Positions 1-7,787 of a DNA stretch of 8,691 nucleotides are shown here, piece by piece. How positions within the stretch are numbered: position 1 is the stretch's first letter; each line of letters starts with the position of its first letter. A program made the translations under genes and the position numbers. Under the pieces are notes generated by a model, which was not told the DNA's origin, did no database searches, and saw only the letters and a program-made list of their open reading frames with translations. Source of the DNA: HGM05232 sp036661515. GTDB taxonomy: Bacteria; Bacteroidota; Bacteroidia; Bacteroidales; Muribaculaceae. The stretch lies in the NCBI GenBank assembly GCA_036661515.1, contig JAVWYO010000087.1, forward strand, positions 1 to 8,691, written 5' to 3'.

Positions 1-173
1 AATAAACAAGTGTGTCAATTGATAAAAATGCAGAGCAATAGCTCTATGTGTTGTATATCTATTCATAATCGATCTAAATTTTGAAATATAATATAAGAAA
101 ATTTGTAATTATAGTTTATAAATGTCAACTTTGTTTATTTAGTTTGTTAATCGCATTTACAATTACATATAAT
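1..173. other. Upstream region without a supportable gene
   Basis: This AT-rich leader precedes the first gene of the operon. A frame beginning at base 1 on the + strand stays open for 27 codons and stops at 82-84; it could be the tail of an upstream gene, but its composition gives no recognisable family. A perfect 5-base inverted repeat with a 4-base loop (AGAGC-AATA-GCTCT) lies at 32-45, with no T-run behind it. The motif TAAATTTTG at 75-83 is one base away from the Bacteroidetes -7 consensus TAnnTTTG, but no convincing -33 TTTG is correctly spaced. The promoter of the operon may be here or further upstream; I cannot fix it from the sequence. Confidence 0.4.
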
Positions 174-1118
174 ATGGTAAATAAGCATATTTTAGTTACA
201 GGTGGAGCTGGTTTTATAGGTTCCCATTTATGTCAAAATCTTCTAAATCACGATAATGTCGTATTTTGTATGGATAATTTCATCACTGGTAATTATGAAA
301 ATATTTCAAAAATGCTCTCTAATCCAAAATTCAAACTTATTGAATGTGATGTGGAGCAATTGTGTGATTTTGATGCAAAAATTGATGAAATTTATAATTT
401 AGCATGCCCAGCATCTCCGATTCATTATCAAAAAGATCCGATCAAAACCTTCACGACATCAATTCAAGGAGCGTATAATATGTTGGAGTTATCAAGGAAA
501 TATGATGCAAAAATATTGCAAGCTTCAACGAGCGAGGTGTATGGTGATCCAATAATTCATCCTCAAAAAGAAAATTATTGGGGCAACGTGAACCCCGTTG
601 GCATACGTGCTTGTTACGATGAAGGTAAACGCGGAGCCGAAACTATGTTTATGGATTTTTATCGTCAACACGATGTGAGGATAAAAATTATACGGATTTT
701 CAACACTTATGGTCCTAATATGCATCCTTGTGATGGACGTGTGGTTTCAAATTTTATAATGCAGGCACTTAGCAACAAAGATATTACAATATACGGCACA
801 GGGCTTCAGAGCCGCAGTTTTCAGTATATCGACAATTTGATTGAAGGTATGGTGAAGATTATGGCAACAGGAGATGATGTTATCGGACCTGTCAATTTAG
901 GTAATCCTACAGAATATACGATTTTAGATTTGGCAAAAAGCATAATAGAACTCACTAATTCAAGATCAAAACTAATATTTGTATCCTTACCTTTAGATGA
1001 CCCTCGTCGACGGAAACCAGATATTACACTTGCTCATAATTTGATAGGATACAATCCAAATATAGAATTAATAGAAGGATTAAAAAAAACGATAGCTTAT
1101 TTTCAACACTTCAAATAA
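174..1118 (+). CDS. UDP-glucuronate decarboxylase (UDP-xylose synthase), SDR family
   Basis: The product (314 residues) should bind NAD and convert UDP-glucuronate to UDP-xylose in the cytoplasm, supplying an activated pentose for glycan assembly. The N-terminus carries the Rossmann glycine motif G10-x-x-G13-x-x-G16. The catalytic region shows T119-S120-E121 followed by VYGDP, then Y148-D-E-G-K152, the Tyr/Lys pair of extended short-chain dehydrogenases. The blocks RIFNTYGP, DGRVVSNFI, FQYIDNLIEGM, VNLGNP and DDPRRRKPD (275-283) match the UDP-xylose synthase family, including the human enzyme, much better than UDP-glucose epimerases or dTDP-glucose dehydratases; E121 sits where UDP-xylose synthases have their characteristic Glu. 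I chose the ATG at 174 because the Rossmann strand follows within six residues, as is normal; the frame is open back to a TTG at 81, which would add a 31-residue hydrophobic leader. No Shine-Dalgarno is visible. It is the first gene of the collinear set, 14 bases before the kinase. Length is normal for bacterial members. Confidence 0.92.
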   Translation: MVNKHILVTGGAGFIGSHLCQNLLNHDNVVFCMDNFITGNYENISKMLSNPKFKLIECDVEQLCDFDAKIDEIYNLACPASPIHYQKDPIKTFTTSIQGAYNMLELSRKYDAKILQASTSEVYGDPIIHPQKENYWGNVNPVGIRACYDEGKRGAETMFMDFYRQHDVRIKIIRIFNTYGPNMHPCDGRVVSNFIMQALSNKDITIYGTGLQSRSFQYIDNLIEGMVKIMATGDDVIGPVNLGNPTEYTILDLAKSIIELTNSRSKLIFVSLPLDDPRRRKPDITLAHNLIGYNPNIELIEGLKKTIAYFQHFK

Positions 1119-1132
1119 TAAAATGTTTTGCA

Positions 1133-2275
1133 ATGATAGAATCTCAACAAATTAAACTGACAATAGATCCAGCCAGTTATAAAATACTGATTGTGGATGA
1201 TGTTATGTATAATATCACTTTACTCAAAGCATTGCTTAAGACAGAAAAATATCAAATTACGATAGCCAATAATGGTACTCAAGCATTAGAAAAAGTCGAA
1301 TCAGAACGCCCGGATTTGATACTATTAGATGTTATGATGCCTGGACTTAGTGGTTTTGATGTGTCGGAAAAATTAAAATCTTCTATTCAATTCAATGATA
1401 TACCCATCATATTTCTCACTGCTCTTAACAGTCACGAAGATGTTGTACGTGGTTTCCAATTGGGGGCTAACGATTTTATCACTAAACCCTTTAACAAGGA
1501 CGAGCTAAAAATACGTATTAAGCATCAAATTTCACTTTTGGAGGCTAAACGCATAATTTTGAAACAAACTGAAGAGTTGCGTTCAATTATCATTGGACGC
1601 GACAAACTTTATTCGGTTATTGCACACGATTTGCGTGGTCCGCTTGGATCGATTAAGATGATTCTCGATCTCGTATTATCCAAACTGGAAGGTGCGGATA
1701 AAGAAATGTTGGAGATGGTCAAAATGGCAAATCAAACCACGGAAGACGTATTTATGTTGTTAGACAACCTATTGAAATGGACAAAAAGTCAGATAGGACG
1801 TTTAAATACAGCAATTCAAATAATAAATATTGCTGATATAGTTCGCAATAGTATTGAGATTTTTGTCGCTACTGTTAGATTGAAAGGAATTAAAATTGAA
1901 TTCGATTTCCATTGTTCGTGCGATGTAATGGTAGATAGAAATATGATTAAGACCGTAATGCGTAATCTACTGTCTAATGCCATCAAATTTAGCAATCCCA
2001 ATGGCACGATCAATATCACAATCGACAACGAGGATAATGATTTTGTGACAGTAAACGTAATCGATCACGGGTGTGGAATCAAAGAAGAAAACAAATCTAA
2101 ATTATTACATGTCGCTTCTCATTTCTCTACTTTTGGCACTTCGAATGAAGAAGGATCAGGGTTAGGATTATTGCTTTGTGTCGATTTTGTCAATAAAAAT
2201 GGTGGTCGTCTTTGGTTTGAATCTGAAGAAGGCGTGGGCTCAACTTTCAGTTTTACATTACCTAAAAGTAAATAG
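1133..2275 (+). CDS. Soluble hybrid sensor: receiver domain plus histidine kinase
   Basis: The protein (380 residues) has an N-terminal receiver domain (about 17-135) with the acidic pair D22-D23, phospho-acceptor D66 in LLDVMMPG, T96 and K118 in the KPF motif. A helical linker leads to a HisKA dimerisation domain with the H-box IAHDLRGPL and phospho-acceptor H165, then a HATPase_c domain with the N-box around N278-N282, the G1 box D311-x-G-x-G315 and the G2 box GSGLG (341-345). All phosphotransfer residues are present, so it should be an active kinase. It has no signal peptide, membrane segment or PAS/GAF sensor domain, so it acts in the cytoplasm and probably takes its input through phosphorylation of D66 from another kinase. 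No output regulator with a DNA-binding domain is in the window. The start ATG lies 14 bases after the UXS stop, with no Shine-Dalgarno. It is unusual for a kinase to sit inside a run of glycan enzymes; it may regulate the locus, which is inference. Confidence 0.9.
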   Translation: MIESQQIKLTIDPASYKILIVDDVMYNITLLKALLKTEKYQITIANNGTQALEKVESERPDLILLDVMMPGLSGFDVSEKLKSSIQFNDIPIIFLTALNSHEDVVRGFQLGANDFITKPFNKDELKIRIKHQISLLEAKRIILKQTEELRSIIIGRDKLYSVIAHDLRGPLGSIKMILDLVLSKLEGADKEMLEMVKMANQTTEDVFMLLDNLLKWTKSQIGRLNTAIQIINIADIVRNSIEIFVATVRLKGIKIEFDFHCSCDVMVDRNMIKTVMRNLLSNAIKFSNPNGTINITIDNEDNDFVTVNVIDHGCGIKEENKSKLLHVASHFSTFGTSNEEGSGLGLLLCVDFVNKNGGRLWFESEEGVGSTFSFTLPKSK

Positions 2276-2314
2276 GTACATGCTATTGAGTCCTATGTTT
2301 TAATATATTGAATT

Positions 2315-3373
2315 ATGGTTATAGGAATTGATTATCGTTTGGCAGCCTCTTCTTGTAGGGGTATGGGACGTTATAGTCGAGAAATAGTCAAGAAACTTTT
2401 CGATATAGACTCATTGAACCAATATATTTTATATATTGATACTGATTGTAATGAATGTTTGCCTTATAATTTCAGATGGCACAAATTGCCCACCGCTAAT
2501 TATATTGTTGGTGAACAAATATATCTCGCTTGTGCGGTACGCAGCGATAAACTTGATGTGTTGTGGTCTACCTCGAACACCTTTCCGCTTATCATACCTA
2601 ACCGTGTAAGATTGATCGTCACGATTCACGATCTGATTTTTATGTATTCATTACCCAACCATCAGAATTTCACTCAACGGGTGGGGGCATTGTATCGTCG
2701 GGCTGTAGCTAATTTGGGTATCAGACGAGTAGATCAAGTGGTAACGGTTTCTGAATTTTCAGCTCATGAAATCAAACGAATTTTGAAGATTGACAATGTC
2801 GTGATTACCTATAATTGCATAGAATCGTTTTACGCTGCCGCTAGTAATAAGCAATGCGCTCCAATGACTGATAAGTTTTATTTTACCTTATCGGCCGATG
2901 CGCCAAGCAAGAATCTGAACTTTCTACTCAATGTCTTCTCTAATCGATTGTCCACACAAAAACTCGTTGTTGGCGGTATAAAAGAGCGATCTAAGTTGCG
3001 CGAAAAATATAAATTCTCCAATATTGTTTTTCTAAAAGAAGGCATTGATGATAGCGAATTGATAGGATATTATCAACATTGCGAAGCATTTATATACGTG
3101 TCGCTTTTCGAAGGATTTGGCATCCCGCCATTGGAAGCCTTGGCGTGTGGAGCAAAAATCATTTGTTCGAATGCAACCTCACTACCCGAAGTAGTGAACG
3201 ATAACGGATTATTGATAGACCCAACGAATGAAAAAGAGCTAATAGAGGCAGTAAAAAATATTTCCAATTTTGAAATAGACAATAATAAAAGAGAAAAACA
3301 CCTCGAAAAATTCATTAACTGGCAAACGTCGGCATTTATTATTAAAAGCCTTTGGGCTAAAAAGATAAACTAA
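2315..3373 (+). CDS. Glycosyltransferase family 4 (GT-B fold)
   Basis: This 352-residue protein should transfer a sugar from a nucleotide donor with retention of configuration, acting at the cytoplasmic face on a growing lipid-linked glycan. The start matches the family (MVIGIDYRLA, then the glycine-rich acceptor-side loop RGMGRY at 15-20). An HDLIF segment follows near residue 107, typical of the mannosyltransferase-like branch of the family. The C-terminal donor-binding half has a clear E-x7-E motif: E266 and E274 within FEGFGIPPLEAL, followed by ACGAKIICSNATSLPEV and the LLIDPTNEKELIEAV nucleotide-binding end. Donor and acceptor cannot be told from sequence; mannosyl, rhamnosyl or xylosyl transfer are all possible. 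The length is normal for the family and no membrane segments are evident. A 39-base spacer separates it from the kinase, the longest gap in the operon, and only 5 bases separate it from the next gene. The ATG at 2315 has no Shine-Dalgarno, and the family motif starts immediately after it. Confidence 0.9.
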   Translation: MVIGIDYRLAASSCRGMGRYSREIVKKLFDIDSLNQYILYIDTDCNECLPYNFRWHKLPTANYIVGEQIYLACAVRSDKLDVLWSTSNTFPLIIPNRVRLIVTIHDLIFMYSLPNHQNFTQRVGALYRRAVANLGIRRVDQVVTVSEFSAHEIKRILKIDNVVITYNCIESFYAAASNKQCAPMTDKFYFTLSADAPSKNLNFLLNVFSNRLSTQKLVVGGIKERSKLREKYKFSNIVFLKEGIDDSELIGYYQHCEAFIYVSLFEGFGIPPLEALACGAKIICSNATSLPEVVNDNGLLIDPTNEKELIEAVKNISNFEIDNNKREKHLEKFINWQTSAFIIKSLWAKKIN

Positions 3374-3378
3374 AAATT

Positions 3379-4545
3379 ATGGTATTTTTGTATATTCTTG
3401 ACATTCTATTATTCATAATATTCGCCTTAAATATTCTCTACCTTACGTTTTTTAGCATAGCTTCTCTTTTTCGTTTCGAAACGAAAACGCAAAAAAGTAA
3501 AGCAGATAAAAAAATAGCTATTCTGATACCCGCTTATAAAGAAGATGGCGTGATTATGGAGTGTGTCTGTTCGTGCATTGCACAGAATTATCCACCCGAA
3601 AAATTTGATGTGGTGGTGATTTCAGATCGTATGAGTGGACGAACGAATCAAGAATTACAACGTATGTCATTGATTCTGGTTGAAGTTTTCTTTGAAAATA
3701 GTACTAAAGCCAAAGCCTTAAATTATGCGATGGAACAAATTGGGTCACAATACGACATTGCTTTAATTCTCGATGCCGACAACATAGTATCACCTAATTT
3801 TTTGCAGCAAATCAACGACAGATTCCACAGCGAAAATGTTCACATAGTTCAGGCTCATCGCTGTGCTAAGAATATCAACACTCCATTAGCGTTGCTCGAT
3901 GCTATAAGCGAAGAGATCAATAATAGTATTTTCAGAAAAGGACACGCTGTGCTTGGATTGTCGGCAGCTTTGATAGGTTCGGGTATGTGTTTTGACTACC
4001 AACTATTTAAAGATGCAATGCTTCAAATTGATGCTGTCGGTGGCTTTGATCGTGCATTGGAAATTAATCTATTACGGGGTGGATATCACGTATATTATAT
4101 GCCAAATTCACATGTGTTAGACGAAAAGGTACAGCATAAAGACGATTTTTCGCGTCAACGCAAGCGTTGGTTGTCGGCTCAAATTCATTATTTATGTCGA
4201 TCGGTCAAATATGTTCCTGCAGCAATAAAAAACTGTCAAGTGGATTTTTTGGACAAGATGTTTCAACAAATAAGCATTCCAAGAGTGATGTTGCTTGGTT
4301 TTAGTGTTATCATCGCCAGTATTGTATCAATATTTAGCAACGCCGCATCCATTAAATGGTGGTTGATAGTCATACTGCTATATCTTGCATTATCGTTGGC
4401 GATACCTCGAAAGATGTATCGCCGTAACCTTTTTACAGCCATCATAAGGCTACCCTATTTTTTCTTTTTGGTTGTCTTTAATCTCTTCAAATTAAAGGGA
4501 GCTAATAAGAAATTCATACACACCTCTCACGGAATAAAGGAATAA
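3379..4545 (+). CDS. Membrane-anchored processive-type glycosyltransferase family 2
   Basis: The 388-residue protein has an N-terminal membrane helix (about 3-31), a cytoplasmic GT-A domain, and three C-terminal hydrophobic segments (about 303-323, 327-342 and 352-370). The GT-A domain opens with IAILIPAYKEDG, contains an SDRMSGRT segment in place of the first acidic motif, the metal-binding DAD at 132-134 (LDADN) and the Q-x-x-R-W motif at 260-264 (QRKRW). This layout is shared with cellulose, chitin and hyaluronan synthase relatives. The acceptor-side TED motif is not canonical: the region reads GGFDRALEINLLRGGYHV, as I recall for a Bacteroidetes subfamily, so the catalytic base is probably the acidic residue here. 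It could polymerise or add one sugar and span the membrane itself; the donor is unknown. It begins 5 bases after the GT4 stop and ends 1 base before the ligase gene, so the three are very likely co-transcribed. The tail KKFIHTSHG is also typical of this subfamily. Confidence 0.88.
   Translation: MVFLYILDILLFIIFALNILYLTFFSIASLFRFETKTQKSKADKKIAILIPAYKEDGVIMECVCSCIAQNYPPEKFDVVVISDRMSGRTNQELQRMSLILVEVFFENSTKAKALNYAMEQIGSQYDIALILDADNIVSPNFLQQINDRFHSENVHIVQAHRCAKNINTPLALLDAISEEINNSIFRKGHAVLGLSAALIGSGMCFDYQLFKDAMLQIDAVGGFDRALEINLLRGGYHVYYMPNSHVLDEKVQHKDDFSRQRKRWLSAQIHYLCRSVKYVPAAIKNCQVDFLDKMFQQISIPRVMLLGFSVIIASIVSIFSNAASIKWWLIVILLYLALSLAIPRKMYRRNLFTAIIRLPYFFFLVVFNLFKLKGANKKFIHTSHGIKE
4536..4541 (+). 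promoter_or_regulatory. Shine-Dalgarno-like site before the synthetase gene
   Basis: AAAGGA lies 5 bases before the ATG at 4547 and 8 bases before a second in-frame ATG at 4550. It is the only clear purine-rich ribosome-binding signal among the six + strand genes. It overlaps the last codons of the upstream GT2 gene. The spacing favours the second ATG slightly; the protein would differ by only one residue. Confidence 0.45.
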
Positions 4546-4546
4546 A

Positions 4547-6355
4547 ATGATGTTTATAGGAAATTTTACTAACGAACCAATTGTAGCTGATGACAAAATG
4601 CATCATACGCATTGGCATGGTATGCTTATTGATGGCGATGTAGTTTGTTATGAAACAGAGCATTTGGCGGTAGCATTTTGGGGCGAAATTTACAACAAAG
4701 TGAATTTGAAAATTGAACAGTTGACTAACAACAATGCCCAAACGATTGCAGTCCTATTTGAATTGAAAAATATGGAAGGATTCAAATTGTTGGATGGTTC
4801 ATTTTCCTTTATACTTAAAACTGATGATCAGACGATGATTGTGCGTGACCACCACGGAATTGGACCACAGGTTTATTATAGCTCAACGCATTTCTGCTCA
4901 CATTTAGATGAACTTATTTTAATGTGCGATTGTCCGATGCAGATCAATAAACGTGGGTTAGGTACTTTTCTTGAAATAGGTTATATCCCAACGCCAAATT
5001 CAGCTTTAGAAGGGATTTCTAAATTAGGAGCAGGTCAAATGCTTTGGTTTGTGAATGACAATCTGCGCACGATTAAGCTCTACACTAATTCAAGTAATGT
5101 AAATAAATCAATTGTTCCCGATTTAGATGACCTATCCAAACAATACGGTCTATTGCACCAACAAGCCATTCTCAGACGCATTGGCAATAGTCGTAATGTT
5201 GGTGTTTTGCTCAGTGGTGGTTATGATTCTGGTGCTAACTTGGCGGCACTTCGTCAAGTGTATGATGGCAAAATCAGTTCCTATTCTATTGGTTTTAAGG
5301 GAAATAATTGGAGTGAATTGCCGTTGGCCCAATGTATGTCCGATAGATTTGGTACTGATCATCACTATTACGAAATCGATGGGAGTGAAATACGTAATTT
5401 ACCCAGAATAGTGGATTGGTTAGGTGATCCCTTTGTTGAGGGGGGAGTAATGGTCAATTTTGCGGCAATGGAATTGGTGGGTACCGATCGTCCTGACGTT
5501 ATTTTGGGTGGCGATGGAAGTGATCAATATTTTGGTACATCGGCACGCGAAGTAGCAATTCGTTACTTGGCATCAAAATATGGTATTGAGCCACTGCTTG
5601 TCACAATTCACAAGCAACTTAGTCGTCCAATGTTCGATAAAAACAATATTGCATATCGAGTACGTTTTCAATTATCGAAAATTCTTAATATTCTTAATGG
5701 GGATATGTTTGGTTTTGAACCTTTTATACTTAAACGATTGCTTAAATATCCAGAAAAATCGATGCCGACAGAATTAACCGATAGAGTTGATCTATCAAGT
5801 TTTGAAAATCTATACGAGCAACATGCTTCTGAAACGGATATTGAAAGAACGATCGACCAAGTGATACTTTTCAAAGCCTCGCAAATGGCTTCAATGTTTG
5901 ATAACCATATAGTCTTTCCCTATATGGACCTGGAACTCTACAATTTTTTGCAAAAATTACCCATCAATTATAAGTGTAATAGTGATAATGTGTGGCAGAT
6001 CGCTCGCGGGCAATCAACGGCCAAATTTTTATTAAAATATCACTATAAGCCACTCTTACCAGCTGAGATAACAACCAAGAAAAAACAAGGAGGATTCGCT
6101 CCTATGCCTATTTTTTTCAAAGACAAATCACAACGTAACATTTTGGCTGACTTTATTATGCAATCATCCGTGGTATCCAAATTTTTGAATCGTAATGCAG
6201 TTGAGAAATTTATCAAAACTTACGACAGAGAATCGTCTGATAATGGGAATTGGTTCTGGTACAAACAAAATAAGGCAATTCAATATTTCAACTTATTAAC
6301 TTTTGCAATTTGGTGGGAACAATATGTTGAAGGTCGTCAAAAAGTCAATCTCTAA
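4547..6355 (+). CDS. Asparagine-synthetase-like ATP-dependent amide ligase with inactive glutaminase domain
   Basis: The 602-residue protein has the two-domain layout of AsnB. Residues 1 to about 200 keep the class II glutamine amidotransferase fold (GEIYN at 46-50, LLDGSFSF, RDHHG at 100-104), but the catalytic Cys2 is replaced: the protein begins MMFIGNF rather than MCGI. The oxyanion Asn before GEIYN is W45, and the usual D-x-E pocket around residues 64-66 is absent. It should therefore not hydrolyse glutamine. The synthetase half (from about 205) is well kept: the pyrophosphate-binding loop S223-G-G-Y-D-S228, GGDGSD at 321-326, and the C-terminal KKKQGGFAP at 511-519. It should adenylate a carboxylate and form an amide with free ammonia or an amine. 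In glycan loci, related enzymes amidate uronic acids; beta-lactam synthetase and lasso-peptide cyclases show the same loss of the glutaminase. The substrate here is unknown. The gene starts 1 base after the GT2 stop. Confidence 0.85.
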   Translation: MMFIGNFTNEPIVADDKMHHTHWHGMLIDGDVVCYETEHLAVAFWGEIYNKVNLKIEQLTNNNAQTIAVLFELKNMEGFKLLDGSFSFILKTDDQTMIVRDHHGIGPQVYYSSTHFCSHLDELILMCDCPMQINKRGLGTFLEIGYIPTPNSALEGISKLGAGQMLWFVNDNLRTIKLYTNSSNVNKSIVPDLDDLSKQYGLLHQQAILRRIGNSRNVGVLLSGGYDSGANLAALRQVYDGKISSYSIGFKGNNWSELPLAQCMSDRFGTDHHYYEIDGSEIRNLPRIVDWLGDPFVEGGVMVNFAAMELVGTDRPDVILGGDGSDQYFGTSAREVAIRYLASKYGIEPLLVTIHKQLSRPMFDKNNIAYRVRFQLSKILNILNGDMFGFEPFILKRLLKYPEKSMPTELTDRVDLSSFENLYEQHASETDIERTIDQVILFKASQMASMFDNHIVFPYMDLELYNFLQKLPINYKCNSDNVWQIARGQSTAKFLLKYHYKPLLPAEITTKKKQGGFAPMPIFFKDKSQRNILADFIMQSSVVSKFLNRNAVEKFIKTYDRESSDNGNWFWYKQNKAIQYFNLLTFAIWWEQYVEGRQKVNL

Positions 6356-6359
6356 GTCA

Positions 6360-7787
6360 ATGTCATCTAAACAACAAGCAACAAATAGCGTTTTTTGGAG
6401 TGCTGTGGAACGTTTTTCGGTGCAAGGCATTCAATACGTGTTGAGTATTCTGATTGCTCGTCAATTATTGCCATCAGATTATGGTTTAGTTGCTATGTTA
6501 GGTATTTTTATGGCAATTGCTCAAACATTTATCGATAGTGGTTTCGGTAATGCACTGATTCAGAAAAAAAACCGCACCGAAATTGATTATAGCACCGTCT
6601 TTTATTTCAATATTGTAGTTGCTATAGTGGTTTATGCCTTACTTTATTTTTGTTCGCCATTCATTGCCGCATTCTACAATGAACCAAAATTGGATATGGT
6701 TACAAAGATTATCGGATTGACTTTGATCATCAATTCGCTCGCTATTGTGCAGCAAACAAAACTTACCATTGTATTGGATTTTAAACATCAAGCTTATGCC
6801 TCGCTTCTTGCTGTCATCATCAGTGGTGCTATTGGGATTTGGATGGCATATAACGGTTATGGCGTTTGGACTTTGGTATGGCAAGCGCTGTTGAATAATA
6901 TTTTACGTGTCATTTTGTTGTGGCGTTTTAGTATTTGGCGACCTTTAGCAATTTTTTCTATCGCCTCGTTTCGTGGGCTTTTTTCCTTTGGATCTAAGCT
7001 ATTAATATCTCAAATGCTACACACTATCTACACTAACTTATACACTTTGGTTATCGGCAAACAATTTGCTTCCGATGAATTAGGATTCTTTAATCGCGCA
7101 TCGACTTTTGCCCAATTCCCTTCATCGAATTTCACTAACGTAATCGTGCGGGCAGTATACCCCATTCAGTGTAAAATACAGGACGACACGAAGGAACTTA
7201 ATCGCACATTTTTGGTATATTTACGAATGGTTTGCTATATTATTTTTCCTATAATGATTGCTCTATGTGTGATGGCAGAACCGCTAATTGAGTTATTGTT
7301 GACTGATAAATGGCTACCTGCTGTGCCATTTTTTCAAATCCTATGTATCGCCTATATGTGGGATCCTGTGATGAAAATCAACCATAATATACTGAATGTT
7401 AAGGGGCGATCAGACTATTTTCTGAGAGCTGAAATCATCAAGAAAATGATAGCTATGTTGATTCTTGTTGCTACTATTCCATTTGGAGTTACGGTGATGT
7501 GCTGGGGCTTAATCGCATACGCTTTCGTTGATATGCTTGTAATCATCTATTTTACCCATAAACTGACTCAAATTACTTTTTTCCAACAGGCGAAATCCCT
7601 GATGTCAGTCATTTTACTTTCAATTACGATGGGAGTGTTGATATTTCTTATAATGTTGCTTGTCACTACTCCTTTGTGTAAAGTTATTTTTGGTACTATG
7701 GCGGCAGTAATTTACTACTTTGGCGGATCCTATCTGCTTAAATTTAACGAATTTAAGCAGTTGTTGTCAATAATTGGCAGAATATAA
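6360..7787 (+). CDS. Wzx-type oligosaccharide flippase (MOP superfamily)
   Basis: This hydrophobic protein (475 residues from the ATG at 6360) has about 12 to 14 membrane helices and should move undecaprenyl-pyrophosphate-linked glycan units across the inner membrane. The N-terminal signature NSVFWSAVERFSVQGIQYVL followed by ILIARQLLPSDYGLVAML is the typical opening of the WzxC/TuaB-like branch of lipopolysaccharide biosynthesis flippases, and a further family block AEPLIELLLTDKW lies near the middle. Length is normal. The frame is open upstream: an ATG at 6324 and a TTG at 6303 would overlap the synthetase by 32 and 53 bases. I prefer 6360, which is 4 bases past the synthetase stop and places the family signature at the start; no Shine-Dalgarno supports any of the three, although GGTGG at 6311-6315 is weakly in favour of 6324. 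It is the last gene of the + strand operon. No Wzy polymerase is next to it. Confidence 0.88.
   Translation: MSSKQQATNSVFWSAVERFSVQGIQYVLSILIARQLLPSDYGLVAMLGIFMAIAQTFIDSGFGNALIQKKNRTEIDYSTVFYFNIVVAIVVYALLYFCSPFIAAFYNEPKLDMVTKIIGLTLIINSLAIVQQTKLTIVLDFKHQAYASLLAVIISGAIGIWMAYNGYGVWTLVWQALLNNILRVILLWRFSIWRPLAIFSIASFRGLFSFGSKLLISQMLHTIYTNLYTLVIGKQFASDELGFFNRASTFAQFPSSNFTNVIVRAVYPIQCKIQDDTKELNRTFLVYLRMVCYIIFPIMIALCVMAEPLIELLLTDKWLPAVPFFQILCIAYMWDPVMKINHNILNVKGRSDYFLRAEIIKKMIAMLILVATIPFGVTVMCWGLIAYAFVDMLVIIYFTHKLTQITFFQQAKSLMSVILLSITMGVLIFLIMLLVTTPLCKVIFGTMAAVIYYFGGSYLLKFNEFKQLLSIIGRI

Noticed and set aside
32..45. Inverted repeat AGAGC-AATA-GCTCT as a terminator
   Set aside because: Only five base pairs and no T-run follows on either strand.
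75..83. TAAATTTTG as a Bacteroidetes -7 promoter element
   Set aside because: One base off the consensus spacing and without a properly placed -33 TTTG.
1..84. Open frame of 27 codons at the left edge, possible tail of an upstream gene
   Set aside because: Too short and without recognisable sequence; kept only as a remark on the upstream region.
81..173. N-terminal extension of the UDP-xylose synthase from a TTG at 81, giving a hydrophobic leader reminiscent of the membrane anchor of eukaryotic UXS
   Set aside because: It needs a TTG start directly after an in-frame stop at 75-77, has no ribosome-binding signal, and hydrophobic readings are common in AT-rich non-coding DNA. Bacterial family members start at the Rossmann strand, as with the ATG at 174.
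3073..3315. Open frame of 80 codons on the - strand
   Set aside because: It lies opposite the conserved E-x7-E region of the GT4 gene, and its sequence is just the antisense of that region.
4547..6355. Annotation as a genuine glutamine-dependent asparagine synthetase (AsnB)
   Set aside because: Catalytic Cys2, the oxyanion Asn and the glutamine-binding acidic residue are all absent, and the operon is devoted to glycan synthesis.
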